DNA of 64,000 nt, from positions 22,286,864 to 22,350,863 of the forward strand of contig NC_091140.1 of the NCBI RefSeq assembly GCF_041381155.1. The letters run 5' to 3'. The position numbers were made by a program, and so were the translations under genes. Below, one piece after another: positions 26,732 through 51,370 of the stretch. Under the pieces are notes generated by a model that did no database searches, was not told the origin of the DNA, and saw only the letters and a list, made by a program, of their open reading frames with translations. The DNA comes from Argopecten irradians (Eukaryota > Mollusca > Bivalvia > Pectinida > Pectinidae). Within the stretch, counting starts at the first letter, position 1. Every line of letters begins with the position of its first letter.

Positions 26732-29700
26732 AATAACATCAAACAACACATAGACATATGCTTATGTCTATGTGTTGATTATGTTATTATGAAATATTTT
26801 ACCGGATATTGTGAAATTGTTTTATGTATTTATATCTGAACGAAGATAAAATATATATATTACCATATGCAATTTTTGACAAACCAACATATAATCAATT
26901 AATTCATGCATAAATGTAATTAAAATATCTATTTCTATGATTTTAATATTGACACAATTGGATATTTTTTCAGAACTTTTAATGATTTTAATTAAATATT
27001 GACACGCATGATTGAATAGTTCTGAACTTTTTAACTATTCTAATTTAATATTGATATGATTTCATGATTTTTAATATCAACTCAACAATTGTTTTATCAT
27101 TTCAGACAATAATCAGATTTATATTATTTTGAATATCATATTTTTACATATTGCCAACAAATCATTTACAAAAATGTAATTAATTATAATACCTGTGACG
27201 TTTCAGCTTGAAATAAATATGGCATCCTGCTCCATATACAGGTGGTCCAACAAACTTACTGAACTGTAATAGTTCTAAAACTTTTGAACATGTGTGCATA
27301 TGTAATTAATTGACAAATGCAGGATTATCGGTAACTACTTGGAATATTTTCTTTTTAAATAATGAAGTGGTGCATTTAGTGTATCACTTTTTTTAATGTT
27401 TCATGCCAAAAAGAAAGCCGAAATATGCAGCAGGTGCCAAGAGGTTGTAAAATTAATGCCAACCAGTCCTATATAAAGCATATGTGTCTCTAAAACAAAT
27501 ATTAGGGAGTGCATGTACAATAGAAACATTAAACAAACCATAAGGTAATATCTTAAGTGTATTATGGATTATTAAAATTGATTACCAAATAAGAAAAACA
27601 AAAAATCATTTATCAGCTTCCATACAATATAACACTGTCTAAAAGTGAAAAAAATTGTTTGATATTAAATTAAATCTCAGTTTGATTAATAAAAGTTACA
27701 TTTTCTGTACTAATTGATATATTTATGAAATCTTAAGATAATGTAAATTTTTTTCCCATGTGATTGCATTTTTAATACACCATGGAGTTCATAGATATTT
27801 TTTCCAGTCAACTTCTTAATAACATGACACTATGCATTGTAATATAACTAAAGATGGCTATTTCAATTTGATTATCAAACATTTCATGAATTTTGTTTAC
27901 ACATAAACTCATCAAATTATTAGAATTTTCATAATCAGATATGAATTATATATATAGAGGATTTTACATGAGTGGCTATATGATATAAAGCTATATATAT
28001 CAAACGAGGTCAATGATTTGATATGCCACGAGCGTTTAGGAGATCGGCATATCAAATTATCTAATGAGTTTGATCAATTTCATACCACATAGTCATGAGT
28101 GTATACGTAAGATTCTTTTTACCACACAATTTTTATTAATAGAAATATAAGTAAAACTTTAAAATTTTGTCTCTATGTAAAACAGTAGAAATCCTGTCCA
28201 GATTTGACGTTTCCATCTACTGAGACAATAATGCGACGTCATATAATTTAGATAAGATTATGAGGTAAAAACTACCTGTGACGTCATAATAGTGTTATCA
28301 CACATGTGTCTAACGATATTTATGACATGGCTGGACGAGCCAGTAAAACTATGTCGAAGTTACATGAAAATAATAATACAAGTGTACCAGCAAAAAGAAG
28401 CTGCTATATATAACAAAGTTTTAATTAATGATTATGAATTAAAGACTGTTGTTTCCAAAGCGCATGTCTGTCCAGTTAGGGGTGACTGACCAGTAATGAC
28501 CACAGGTTGACATTTCAACTGTACATGCAGGACTAAAACACCAAACACTTGACAGACAGACCAAATGTCTGTATGCATATGCTAGCACTGGTGTACAATC
28601 TACCCCTAATAATTAATAAATCTGTATATCCGGTAATCAGATTAGGGATTAATATAACTTTTAGCTGACTTAGAAAGAAAATTGAAGGAGTTGGTGACAG
28701 AGTACATATATATGCATATCATACATATACATTATATACAAGTATATATGCGAATCATGCCGGCGTAATGTGTAACAAAGGAAATAAGGCATACACGCCA
28801 TGTGACAGATTATTGGCTTCTGGGTCATCAGTACAAATCCTATGTGATATGAAATTTTTTATAAAGTGATCATGAGTTGCCAGGTACTGAGTGACTGTTG
28901 GTGGTGGTTTTTCTTCAGCTATCCTAGCTAGGCCTCCACCTCCTAAACCTGGCACATCCTTAAATGATGCTGTAGACTGCTAGTTAATACAACAAAATCA
29001 AAGTTGAAATAACTCAAATTTGATACAAAAGTTGTCGAACCTATAGAGCTTCCAGTTTTGCTATGTCATAGTATGATATGGATGTAGTCCAGTGGTAGTT
29101 AAAATGATTGTGATAGCAACCCATGGAAAAAAGGACAATATTAAAAGAGTGATTCTTGCACAAATAATATATGATACCCGACAGCCCATACTTCTTTGGA
29201 TCAGTCAGTAATGTATATAAAAGCCATTCAACTGTCATGTTGAAGACCTGGATTTTTTCTCTCTATTCTTCACCTACATCAATCCACCCTTAGAATATTT
29301 TATGGCATTTAACTGAAGGCTCTGTGTATGAGACCACACATGAGAAGATAGTTTGGTTCTTTGATGCACATCAAAAGAATCTAAACAATACATTGTAATT
29401 GACAGTGGCTTTGAAGTTGGGAATTGTATATCTGTCTGCTTCTGTAATATTTAAAGAATGACTCTGCAGGCCTGTGATTGGTCAGTTTTCCTCTCCTGAA
29501 TTGCCTTCAGTTTTCCTGTGAAATATTTCTGGGAGGATATCACCACAGTTACAGTAACCCCTGGAATATCGAGGATGACACAACATATGACTTTTGCATT
29601 AATAAAGTTATGACTGTATTGTCTTTCAAAAATTAAATAGCGGCATGATATTTTCATGTGATTTTTGTAACTTCACAATCATCAGATGGTAAATCGATGA

Positions 29701-31353
29701 CATTGATTGTAAATTGTACTTCACATCCACATTGCTTTGCTATCTTGAACCCCCCATATTGGCTAACTTTGACTAAACAATTCATGAATTCAATTTTTTT
29801 TTATTATCAACTGAATTGTAGCAGGATTGGATTGGGTTGATCATCAGTGACCAGGTATCTCAATGATAGAGCATTCGGCTTGTGTTCAGAGGTCCCCGGA
29901 TGGAATCCTGGTCTGGCAGCTACATTTTCTTTTTTCCTGTTACAAAATTGGTGACCCCCCCCCCCCCCCCCGGCCAACTAGTCTAAAATAGTGAAGTAGG
30001 ATTGAACTTGGTCGATCATCGGTGACCAGGTAGCTCATCAGTAGATAGAGCATTCTGCTAGTATTTACATAATTACAAGTGTTCGGAGGTCCCCGATTCA
30101 AATTCTGGTCTGATTGCTACATTTTCCTCTTTCCTGTTACGAAGTTGCATGGGCCAAACTAAATTACCCATGGTGGTGGTATATTTATTGTAAGTTCTCT
30201 TATGTCTATGAGGGCGAAGACTAAAAGGAGGGAGGAGTGTATGTATTGTAACAGAATTGAACTCGGCCCCCGGGTCAATCATCAGTGATCAGGTAGATAG
30301 CTCATCGGTAGAGCATTCAGCTAGTGTATGTATCAAGTGTTCGGAGGTCCCTGCAGGTTCAAATCCTGGTTTGTCCTCTATATTTTTACCTCTTCTGTTA
30401 CATAAATATTAAACATTATAACTCACAGCAAATCTCCCACTTGCATGTGCAGTAGCAGCTAGCTATAAAATCCAACTAAACAAAATATCTAAATTCCTAT
30501 AAATTCAAACCGTCCAACATTACAGCATTCAAACAGTCCAATATATTATAGCAATTTTAATTTTACTGGCTGATTGTGAGCACAGGAGGTTTAGGCAACA
30601 ACCAGGTTATATGTCAATATAATATTGCTGTCACTGTGCCACTGCCCAGAAGGTATTTTTATTTAATCATTTGCTATATGACAGAACAGGGGAAATTTCT
30701 AATCTATGTCATATGATCATGCCTTGTATTAATGACAGATATGTGAAAAATTGATGACTATCATGTACTTTATCATGTTAAAGTCCTAATATCCGTATCT
30801 GTCTTATATATATGGCTTTAAATAGGCCTATATGTTGACAGACGTCAAACTCCCTTCCACTGTAGTGCCGGTTGCCGGTGGTGGTGTGTGTGTCAACATA
30901 CTTTCATATTTTATCTTATAACTGTCTTTAAAAGAAAAAAATAACATGCACCTTCACTATCACGGTAAATAACTTCACTCTTTTTTTTTCTTTTCACAAT
31001 CACGCCTCTGCCAATCCACACGATATAATCAAAGGCATCGATGGAATTGTGTTCTATATAAGAAGATCAGTGTGTGTGTGTGGGGGGGGGGGGCGGGGGG
31101 GGGAGGGGGGGAGGGCGAATAAGTAAATAAACAGTAGAATAAAGATATCGGAGTACTTAAACGACGAAAAGCATCATTTGATTCATATTTGATATAACGG
31201 AATCCTCGTGGTGGTTTTGTAATGAATATATATTTAACATTTTTAAAGCAAGCTGACACACCAGGAGCGAGTGATCAAGAACAGACATAACACGAAACAT
31301 TTTGATGTTTTACTTACGTCGATAGATTCTCCCATACTGAAGAGATCCGCCAT
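16137..31353 (-). CDS. PLK4: Polo-like kinase 4, complete
   Basis: Serine/threonine kinase that licenses centriole duplication. Exons: 31353-31318, 25425-25330, 24956-24861, 22856-22742, 22388-22276, 22069-21981, 21727-21495, 21191-20867, 20528-19982, 19803-19559, 19301-19186, 17790-17657, 17466-17372, 17236-17110, 16908-16630, 16364-16137; 2874 nt, 957 aa, frame closes exactly (human PLK4 is about 970 aa). Kinase domain about 13-266: glycine loop [11 protein letters not shown], Lys43 in VAIKM, HRD with Asp138, DFG at 156-158, activation-loop Thr172 in [25 protein letters not shown]. Just after the kinase, DSGRGT (288-293) matches the DSGxxT beta-TrCP/Slimb degron. The cryptic polo box lies about 590-800, including FFPIIIGR at its end; polo box 3 is in the last exons ([15 protein letters not shown]). 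Exons 4 and 5 are duplicated (copies at 23,933-23,818 and 23,462-23,350); I used the intact copies. Head-to-head with HSPA4. Confidence 0.96.
23350..23462 (-). other. PLK4: Duplicated PLK4 exon 5, intact
   Basis: 113 nt, identical by eye to the exon at 22,276-22,388, with the same acceptor (ACAG|CTCAAC) and donor (GTG|GTATGC). It encodes the catalytic-loop segment [15 protein letters not shown]. Without an intact partner exon 4 it cannot contribute to a normal kinase in this arrangement. Confidence 0.8.
23818..23933 (-). pseudogene. PLK4: Duplicated PLK4 exon 4 with a one-base insertion
   Basis: This copy of exon 4 is 116 nt instead of 115. An extra G at about 23,881-23,884 (GGCTGGATCTCC against GGCTGATCTCC in the intact copy at 22,742-22,856) shifts the frame after the [10 protein letters not shown] part of the minus-strand reading. 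Both splice sites are intact. If included in a mature mRNA it would truncate the kinase. Real lesion and assembly or sequencing error cannot be told apart here. Confidence 0.8.
25971..26018 (-). CDS. PLK4: Candidate alternative first coding exon of PLK4
   Basis: Forty-eight nucleotides from an ATG at 26,018 to a good donor (CAG|GTATGG) at 25,971 encode [16 protein letters not shown] and end in phase 0, exactly the phase needed to join exon 2 at 25,425 ([11 protein letters not shown]). The usual first exon at 31,353-31,318 encodes [12 protein letters not shown]. The open frame continues upstream of the ATG. Inferred only from phase, donor and location. Confidence 0.4.
26701..26788. repeat. TA microsatellite followed by a hairpin
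   Basis: A (TA)n run at 26,702-26,729 abuts an inverted repeat: 26,732-26,758 (ends CACATAGACATA) pairs with 26,763-26,788 (starts TATGTCTATGTG), with a four-base loop and one or two mismatches. It resembles a very small foldback or MITE next to a TA target. Confidence 0.75.
27955..28125. mobile_element. Imperfect palindromic MITE-like element
   Basis: The left half (GATTTTACATGAGTGGCTAT ... TTTGATATGCC) is an approximate reverse complement of the right half (GGCATATCAAATTATC ... CATAGTCATGAGTGTA), with the centre near 28,030-28,040. No coding capacity. Probably a non-autonomous DNA transposon relic. Confidence 0.5.
29822..30412 (+). mobile_element. Three tandem tRNA-derived SINE units, family B
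   Basis: Three units each begin GGATTGAACTTGGTCGATC (or a variant), then GACCAGGTAGCTCA-T-GGTAGAGCATTC-GCTAGT (polymerase III A box), GTTCGGAGGTCCC, a B-box-like GGTTCAAATCCTGGT, and a pyrimidine-rich tail (CTACATTTTC-TCTTCCTGTTAC). tRNA-like parts start at about 29,849, 30,024 and 30,287. The third has the best B box. A C20 tract at about 29,957 separates units 1 and 2. None folds as an intact tRNA: insertions break the anticodon arm. Confidence 0.75.
31071..31116 (+). repeat. GT microsatellite plus long G-run (G-quadruplex-capable)
   Basis: A (GT)n run passes directly into GGGGGGGGGGGGCGGGGGGG and further G-blocks broken by single A or C, followed by GGGCG. It lies about 200 bp inside PLK4 intron 1, on the strand opposite PLK4 transcription. 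Confidence 0.9.
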
Positions 31354-31651
31354 AATATTACTTAGCCGAATATAAACATTTCTCCATAAATATCACAACA
31401 ATGTCAATCATTTCACATAAAATTGTCAATAAAATCCGTTTCGGTTTCATGTTTTTCCGGGTGATCTGCCATGTTTTGAAAATATCAAAGACGCGCCTCA
31501 ACTTGAACCGGTTTTAATCCAGCACAAAATATGAAATATAAATCATAAATAAAAATTATAGTAGGATTATAATTTATTTGTTAAGTAAAATATTTATGAT
31601 TTTTAGTAATATTTTAGAAATTAACTGCTGAAGTCAAATTTATTTTAATAT

Positions 31652-31666
31652 ATTCTAGAATTTTCT
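31652..31666 (+). promoter_or_regulatory. Heat-shock element 1
   Basis: TTCtaGAAttTTC at 31,653-31,665 is a perfect nTTCnnGAAnnTTCn trimer, the binding site of HSF1 trimers. It lies 236 bp upstream of the HSPA4 start codon. Confidence 0.85.
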
Positions 31667-31720
31667 GCCGTACAGTGATTTCTGGGAAGACACCATTGAA
31701 GGCGTTTTGGGTTCACGTGT

Positions 31721-31735
31721 GTTCCAGAAGATTCG
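31721..31735 (+). promoter_or_regulatory. Heat-shock element 2
   Basis: TTCcaGAAgaTTC at 31,722-31,734 is a second perfect three-pentamer element, 69 bp downstream of the first, immediately after the CACGTG E-box and 167 bp upstream of the HSPA4 start codon. Confidence 0.88.
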
Positions 31736-31880
31736 CCGACAGAATATATCAACTGGAAGTACCAGACGCATGTTTATCTTTAAAGACGATATCTAGCGAG
31801 TACTATAACTATATTCACGGACTAAATAATAGTTGATTTTAGCATTATTCTAATTTGCCTCGCAGAAATCATTTTGGTGA

Positions 31881-45109
<13,229 letters not shown>

Positions 45110-46640
45110 TGGAGGCCCTTTTAGATTTATAAACAAACAAAAGTACTGCTTTGAAGGCAGAAATGGTGGGATCATCTTGACTACTTTGTGAAGGCCATAT
45201 TGGCGGTCAGGCTTTGCATGAGAAATATCAATAATAGATTTTTCCGCTATCGAGATTTCACAGGAAGCGCTTGTCCATGTAATAACTGTATATATTTAAT
45301 TATTCTACTCCTTGGAATGGGGTTGAGCTAGAAATGTATATACAGAATGCTGAGGAAGGATTTGGATTCTAGACAGGACATTTATACTACAGGGAGTCAT
45401 AGAGCATGTTAGATCAAAACAAACTTTTACAGCTTATTGGCTAAAACATAACTGTGGAAGAATGTTGATGTATTGCTATTAAGTTATTATTACACACGTT
45501 CATATCGTAAAGTTTAAACCTTTACAGTTTGACTAGGTAGCTATGTCACCTAGTCACAGAGTTACAGCACTTCCATTGTGTTTATATGTGTCGACATTCA
45601 GCAGGGGCTATGGTCACCTTAACTACCTTTTATAGTCAGAGCATATCAATGTAGGAATGTTGTCAGACCTGTTTATTGTTTAAGAAAGATCTTGAAAATT
45701 TTACAAAATGGGACAAATCTTGTTTTGTCTTTTAATCAGAACTATGAACATAAAAATGGCAGTCATTGAAGTCAGAGAGATGAAAAGTCACTATGTCATA
45801 TCAATGAATATTCAGGTAATTAGTGATATAACATGAAACAAAATATTGCTGTTATTATAATTGGTGATACTTTTTATAACAAACTGGTTGTCTGCATTAA
45901 AAGAGCAACATTTCACCAAATATATATATAAAAAAAACTCAGCATTGATGAATGTTCCTCAGTTTTAGGGGTTGAAAAACTCAGTAGCCTGATATATCAT
46001 GTCTTTATTAATCTTTGTTAACAAAACTCTGGCACGTAGACAAGAAGTATTTGTAAGGCCTCATTAAATGGGGGTGAGAATATGATAACAGTGAGTCTAG
46101 TCACCATACAATGAAGCAATCCCACACCTGTTGAACTTAATGTATACAGTGGTAATTACATATTTGATATTTTCATTTTGTGTATGGATCAGCAATGAAA
46201 CAATAATGATTTCTTCATTAATAATCTGTTTATTCAGTTCTTGTTAATGTAATATTTGACATTTCTGAAACAATTGTTGCTTTTGTTTAATGTTAAAGTA
46301 CTAATATGCTGCAAAAAAAACTTATTTGTTGATTACAGTTTGTGCAACTTAAATATTTAGGCTAAAATCATGTTTTTCGTTTCTATTGCATGGTATCTTG
46401 ACCGATTTCAGTGGGATGTTTTCCTCGGCTGTTTGTGAAATGTTAGTCAGGACCAGGCTTTAGTATTGATGAAATAGTATTTCTGAATCTGTGGTTAACA
46501 CAAACGTAACATTAGCATTGCGTCAACTGCACATTACATTGTATTTATTTCTGTTTGTACATTTCATGTTGTTAACATGATTCACGTTGATCAATTGTGA
46601 TGAATGTGTCTGAGAAATAAAGGATGAAAATTTTATGTTA
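45110..46640 (+). other. HSPA4: HSPA4 3' UTR
   Basis: Non-coding, AT-rich sequence from the stop codon to a canonical AATAAA at 46,616-46,621 followed by T-rich and GT-rich sequence. The roughly 1.5-kb length is inferred from the poly(A) signal. Confidence 0.65.
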
Positions 46641-47430
46641 AACAGTTGTTTTGTGTTTACTCTTGCCTAAGACTGGAATGATACATTCGCCAATTTAACT
46701 CTTTTAAGTGTCAGACTTTGTCCAATGTACGGTAAAACTACTTCTATGTGACTGTATTTGACATTGGATAGTATCCTAAGCTCTATGACTGTAAACCAAC
46801 TTATTTTTGTGGTAAATTAATTTCACGTTTACAGGCTTAACAATTTATTCACAAATTACATTTTGTAAGCAATATAGTTCTACTGTACCTATGCACAAAG
46901 CATTTTCACAGCAATTAATTTTTGTTATTACTTCTGTTATACACAAAAATTAAATGTACAAAAAAAGCAGTATACAGTATACCCTGGTGTCTGGAACAAG
47001 ATGTGACTGGATGGGGTGTACTTATCCTGTGTCTCTAACAGCATGCTTCAGTGAGATTGCATGCGCACTAATAAGACTAGGTCTGCCAACATTAGAGTAT
47101 AGACGTACGAGAAACAATATGATCGAAACGTTTAAGATACACAATGACATAGATTTAGTGGACAAAGATATTCACACTCCATAATTAGACAAACTAGAGG
47201 TTATAGCAATAAGTTATACATGTATAAGAAGGCACTTTTGCTAGAGGGTTTTGAGACAATTGGAACTCGCTACCAAATAACAGTAGAGTTACCTACCCTT
47301 AATTGTTTAAAATCTTTTCTCAACAGCCATTGGCGCAATGTATCGTTCAAATTTTATCCTAGTTTTGATGACGATGCGCAACCAGAAATTTTGAATGTAA
47401 ATAATCAAAACGCGCCACAATTAGCAAACC
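46641..47430. other. Intergenic sequence, no supported gene
   Basis: Two open frames on the plus strand (46,954-47,184 and 47,220-47,435) have no recognisable domain and no clear splice context. They may be decayed mobile-element sequence abutting the tandem array that starts at 47,431. Confidence 0.5.
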
Positions 47431-48036
47431 GATAACAATGGTGTCAAGGCCAAGGTAACACTATAAAGGGCAAGAGTAGATAACAATGGTGTCAAGGCCA
47501 AGGTAACACTATAAAGGGCAAGAGTCGATAACAATGGTGTCAAGGCCAAGGTAACACTATAAAGGGCAAGAGTCGATAACATTGGTGTCAAGGCCAAGGT
47601 AACACTATAAAGGGCAAGAGTCGATAACAATGGTGTCAAGGCCAAGGCAACACTATAAAGGGCAAGTCGATAACAATGGTGTCAAGGCCAAGGTAACACT
47701 ATAAAGGGCAAAGAGTTGATAACAATGGTGTCAAGGCCAAGAGTCGATAACAATAGTGTCAAGGCCAAGGTAACACTATAAAGGGCAAAGAGTCGATAAC
47801 AATGGTGTCAAGGCCAAGGTAAACACTATAAAGGGCAAGAGTCGATAACATTGGTGTCAAGGCCAAGGTAACACTATAAAGGGCAAGAGAGTCGATAACA
47901 ATGGTGTCAAGGCCAAGGTAACACTATAAAGGGCAAGAGTCGATAACAATGGTGTCAAGGCCAAGGTAACACTATAAAGGGCAAGAGTCGATAACAATGG
48001 TGTCAAGGCCAAGGTAACACTATATAGGGCAAGAGT
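47431..48036. repeat. 48-bp tandem array, about 12-13 copies
   Basis: Unit GATAACAATGGTGTCAAGGC followed by CAAGGTAACACTATAAAGGG and CAAGAGTC; period 48 bp (for example 47,431 to 47,479), with small length slips (one unit lacks the GTAACACTATAAAGG block near 47,735). Copies are nearly identical, implying recent expansion. Because 48 is a multiple of three, the minus strand shows long repetitive open frames; these are not genes. Confidence 0.97.
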
Positions 48037-48249
48037 ACCACCATTACAAGACACAACATGAACACAAGAGGCCCAGAGGGCCTGTATCGCTCACCTGGTT
48101 TTTAGCCCACCATCATCAGATGGTGGGCTATTCAAATCGCTTTTTGTCCGTGGTCCGTCGTCCGTCCTTCCGTCCGTCCTTCCGTCCGTCCGTCCGTCCG
48201 TCCGTCCGTCCGTCCTTCCGTCCGTCCGTCCGTCCGTCCGTCCGTTAAC

Positions 48250-49290
48250 AATTCTTGTTATCACTATTTCTCAGAAAGTACTGAAGGGATCTGTCTCGTA
48301 TTTCATATGTAGGTTCCCCTAGGGCCCTAGTTGTGCATATTGCATTTTGGGACCAATCGGTCAACAAGATGGCCGCCAGGCAGCCATCTTGGATTTTGAT
48401 ACTTAAAGTTTGTTATCGCTATTTCTCAGAAAGTTCTGAAGGGATCTGTCTCAAATTTTCATATATAGGTTCCCCTAGGGCCCTAGTTGTGCATATTGCA
48501 TTTTGGGACCAATCGGTCAACAAGATGGCCGCCAGGCAGCCATCTTGGATTTTTGATAGTTAAAGTTTGTTATCGCTATTTCTCAGAAAGTACTGACGGG
48601 ATCTGTCTCAAATTTCATATATAGGTTCCCCTAGGGTCCTAGTTGTGCATGTTGTGTTTTGGGACCGATCGGTCAACAAGATGGCCGCCAGGCAGCCATC
48701 TTGGATTTTGATAGTTAAAGTTTGTTGTCGCTATTTCTCAGAAAGTACTGAAGGGATCTGTCCTCAAATTTTTATATATAGGTTCCCCTAGGGCCCTAGT
48801 TGTGCATATTGCATTTTGGGACCAATCGGTCAACAAGATGGCCGCCAGGCAGCCATCTTGGATTTTGATAGTTAAAGTTTGTTATCGCTATTTCTCAGAA
48901 AAGTACTGACGGGATCTGTGTCTCAAATTTCTTATATAGGTTCCCCTAGGGTCCTAGTTTGTACATAATGCGTTTTTGGATCGATCGGTCAAACAAAACA
49001 TGGCCCGCACAGGCTGCCCCATTTGGTTCCCTTAGATTTTGACTAGTTAATGATTGTCTATCGCTATTTACTCAGAAAGTATTGAATGAATCTGTCTCAA
49101 ATTTCCATATATAGGTTCACCTAAGGGCCCTAGCTTGTGAATATTATCGGATTTGGGACCGACTTTCAAATCATCCAGATGGCCGACAAGGAGATCTTCT
49201 ATGACTTTTGATAGTGGTAAGTTTGGTTACTCGCCTGTTTCTCAGGGAAGTACTGAAAGCGGTCGGTCTCAAATTTATATATATAGTATG
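48250..49290. repeat. ~157-bp internal tandem array, 6-7 copies
   Basis: Marker TTTGTTATCGCTATTTCTCA recurs at 48,409, 48,566, 48,721 and 48,878 (steps 157, 155, 157). Each unit carries AGGTTCCCCTAGGGCCCTAG and GACCAATCGGTCAACAAGAT then GGCCGCCAGGCAGCCATCTT. Copies 2-5 are very similar; the last ones after 48,960 decay. Confidence 0.95.
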
Positions 49291-49599
49291 TTTGCAAAAG
49301 TTTGATAAGCAGAGAACTATCCCTCTTTCAATTGTCAGGAACATAGATCCTTTCTTTGGTGGGCGCCAAGATCCTACCCTACTGGGATCTTTGTAGTTAG
49401 TCATTATCACAAGACTCTGACAATTAGAATAATAAGCAAAATTGACTCCCAAAGTTTAATTTTGAATCACAAACCATACAATGATGCTATTGATACCATA
49501 CAAATATGCTATCCAATACATAGGTTCAGAGATAAAGTAATTTATAGTGAAAGTAGTAGCCTAATTGACCTTTTTGACCTTGCATCTATTACCCTCTAA

Positions 49600-51370
49600 G
49601 GCCCCGGGGGTCAGCCCTATCATTTGTACAATTTCAAATCCCAACCCTATAAAGATGCTACCATTGCATTATAAGTGCTCTTCCATTCTTAGTTGCAGAG
49701 AAGAAGTCGTTTATATGGAAATAGCTAAATTTAACCCCTTTTGACCCCACCCTTCAGCCCCCCGGGGGGTCAGCCCCATCATTTGCAAAATTTTGAATCC
49801 AAACCCTATAAGGATGTAACCGTTGCATTATGAGCGTAATCCCATGTTAAGTTGCAGAGAAAAAAGTCATTTATATGGAAATTGACCACTTTTGACCCCG
49901 CCCCTCAGGCCCCCGGGGGTCAGCCCTATCATTTGCACAATTTGGAATCCCCACCCTATAAGGATGCTACCATTGCATTATGGGTGCTATACCATGCTTA
50001 GGTGCAGAGAAGAAGTCATTTATATGGAAATAGCCAAATTGACCCCTTTTGACCCTGCCCCTCAGGCCTCCGGGTGGTCAGCCCCATCATTTGCGCAATT
50101 TGGAATCCCCCACCCTATAAGGATGCTACCATTGCATTATGGGTGCTATACCAGGCTTAGTTGCAGAGAAGAAGTCATTTATATGGAAAAAGCCAAATTG
50201 ACCCCTTTTGACCCCGCCCCTCAGGCCCCCCGTTAGGTCAGCCCCATCATTTGTACAATTTTGAGTCCCCACCCTATAACGATACTACCATTGCATTATG
50301 AGTGCTATCTCTTGCTTAGTTTCAGAGAAGAAGTTGTTTTTATGGAAATAGCCAAATTGACCCCATTTGACCCCGGCCCTGAGGCCCCCCGGGGGGTCAG
50401 CCCTATCATTTGCACAATTTTGAATCCCCACCCTATAAGGATGCTACCATTGCATTATGGGTGCTATACCATGCTTAGGTGCAGAGAAGAAGTCGTTTAT
50501 ATGGAAATAGCCAAATTGACCCCTTTTGACACCGCCCCTCAGGCCCCTGGATGGTCAACCCCATCATTTGCACAATTTGGAATCCCCACCCTATAAGGAT
50601 GCTACCATTGCATTATAGGTGCTATACCAGGCTTAGTTGCAGAGAAGAAGTCATTTATATGGAAAAAGCCAAATTGACCCCTTTTGACCCCGCCCCTCAA
50701 GCCCCCAGGGGGGTCAGCCCTATCATTTGCACAATTTGGAATCCCACCCTATAAGGATGCTACCATTGCATTATGGGTGCTATACCATATGCATGCTTGG
50801 TTTCAGAGAAGAAGTCATTTATATGGAAATAGCCAAATTGGCCCCTTTTGACCCCGCCCCTCAGGCCCCCGTAGGTCAGGCCCATCATTTGTACAATTTG
50901 AATCCCCACCCTATAAGGATGCTACCATTGCATTATGGGTGCTATCCCATGCTTGGTTTCAGAGAAGAAGTCGTTTATATGGAAATAGCCAAATTGACCC
51001 CTTTTGACCCCGCCCCTCAGGCCCCCGGGGGGTCAGCCCCATCATTTGTACAATTTGAATCCCCACCCTATATAAGGATGCTACCATTGCATTATGGGTG
51101 CTATCTCCATGCTTAGTTTCAGAGAAGAAGTCGTTTATATGGAAATAGCCAAATTGACCCCTTTTGACCCCGCCCCTCAGGCCCCCGGGGGTCAGCCCCA
51201 TCATTTGTACAATTTTGAATCCCCACCCTATAAGGATGCTACCATTGCATTATGGGTGCTATCCCATGCTTGGTTTCAGAGAAGAAGTCGTTTATATGGA
51301 AATAGCCAAATTGACCCCTTTTGGCCCCGCCCCTCAGGCCCCCCGGGGGATCAGCCCCATCATTTGTACA
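49600..51370. repeat. ~160-bp internal tandem array, about 11 copies
   Basis: Each unit reads TTGACCCCTTTTGACCCCGC, CCCTCAGGCCCCCGGGGGGT, CAGCCCCATCATTTG, AATCCCCACCCTATAAGGAT, GCTACCATTGCATTATGGGT, CAGAGAAGAAGTCGTTTATA, TGGAAATAGCCAAA. It is unrelated in sequence to the preceding array, although similar in period. Several long plus-strand open frames are this repeat translated. Confidence 0.95.

Larger units (their letters stand above)
25426..31317 (-). other. PLK4: PLK4 intron 1 (5.9 kb) and its contents
   Basis: Apart from the items listed separately (candidate alternative first exon 25,971-26,018; hairpin 26,732-26,788; palindromic element 27,955-28,125; SINE cluster 29,822-30,412; G-rich tract 31,071-31,116), this is AT-rich unique sequence. 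Two GACGTCATA boxes lie near 28,236 and 28,282, the second inside a CRE-like TGACGTCAT. Exon-like open frames on the minus strand at 28,755-28,990, 29,041-29,238 and 29,451-29,657 are discussed in findings. Confidence 0.6.

Noticed and set aside
29849-30371. Possible tRNA genes (A and B box-like sequences)
   Set aside because: Insertions and mismatches break the cloverleaf in every copy and the blocks recur as dispersed repeats: SINEs, not tRNA genes.
47421-48054. Long minus-strand open frames with repeated LALTPLLSTLALYSVT
   Set aside because: They are the 48-bp tandem unit translated; the period is a multiple of three, so the frame stays open without selection.
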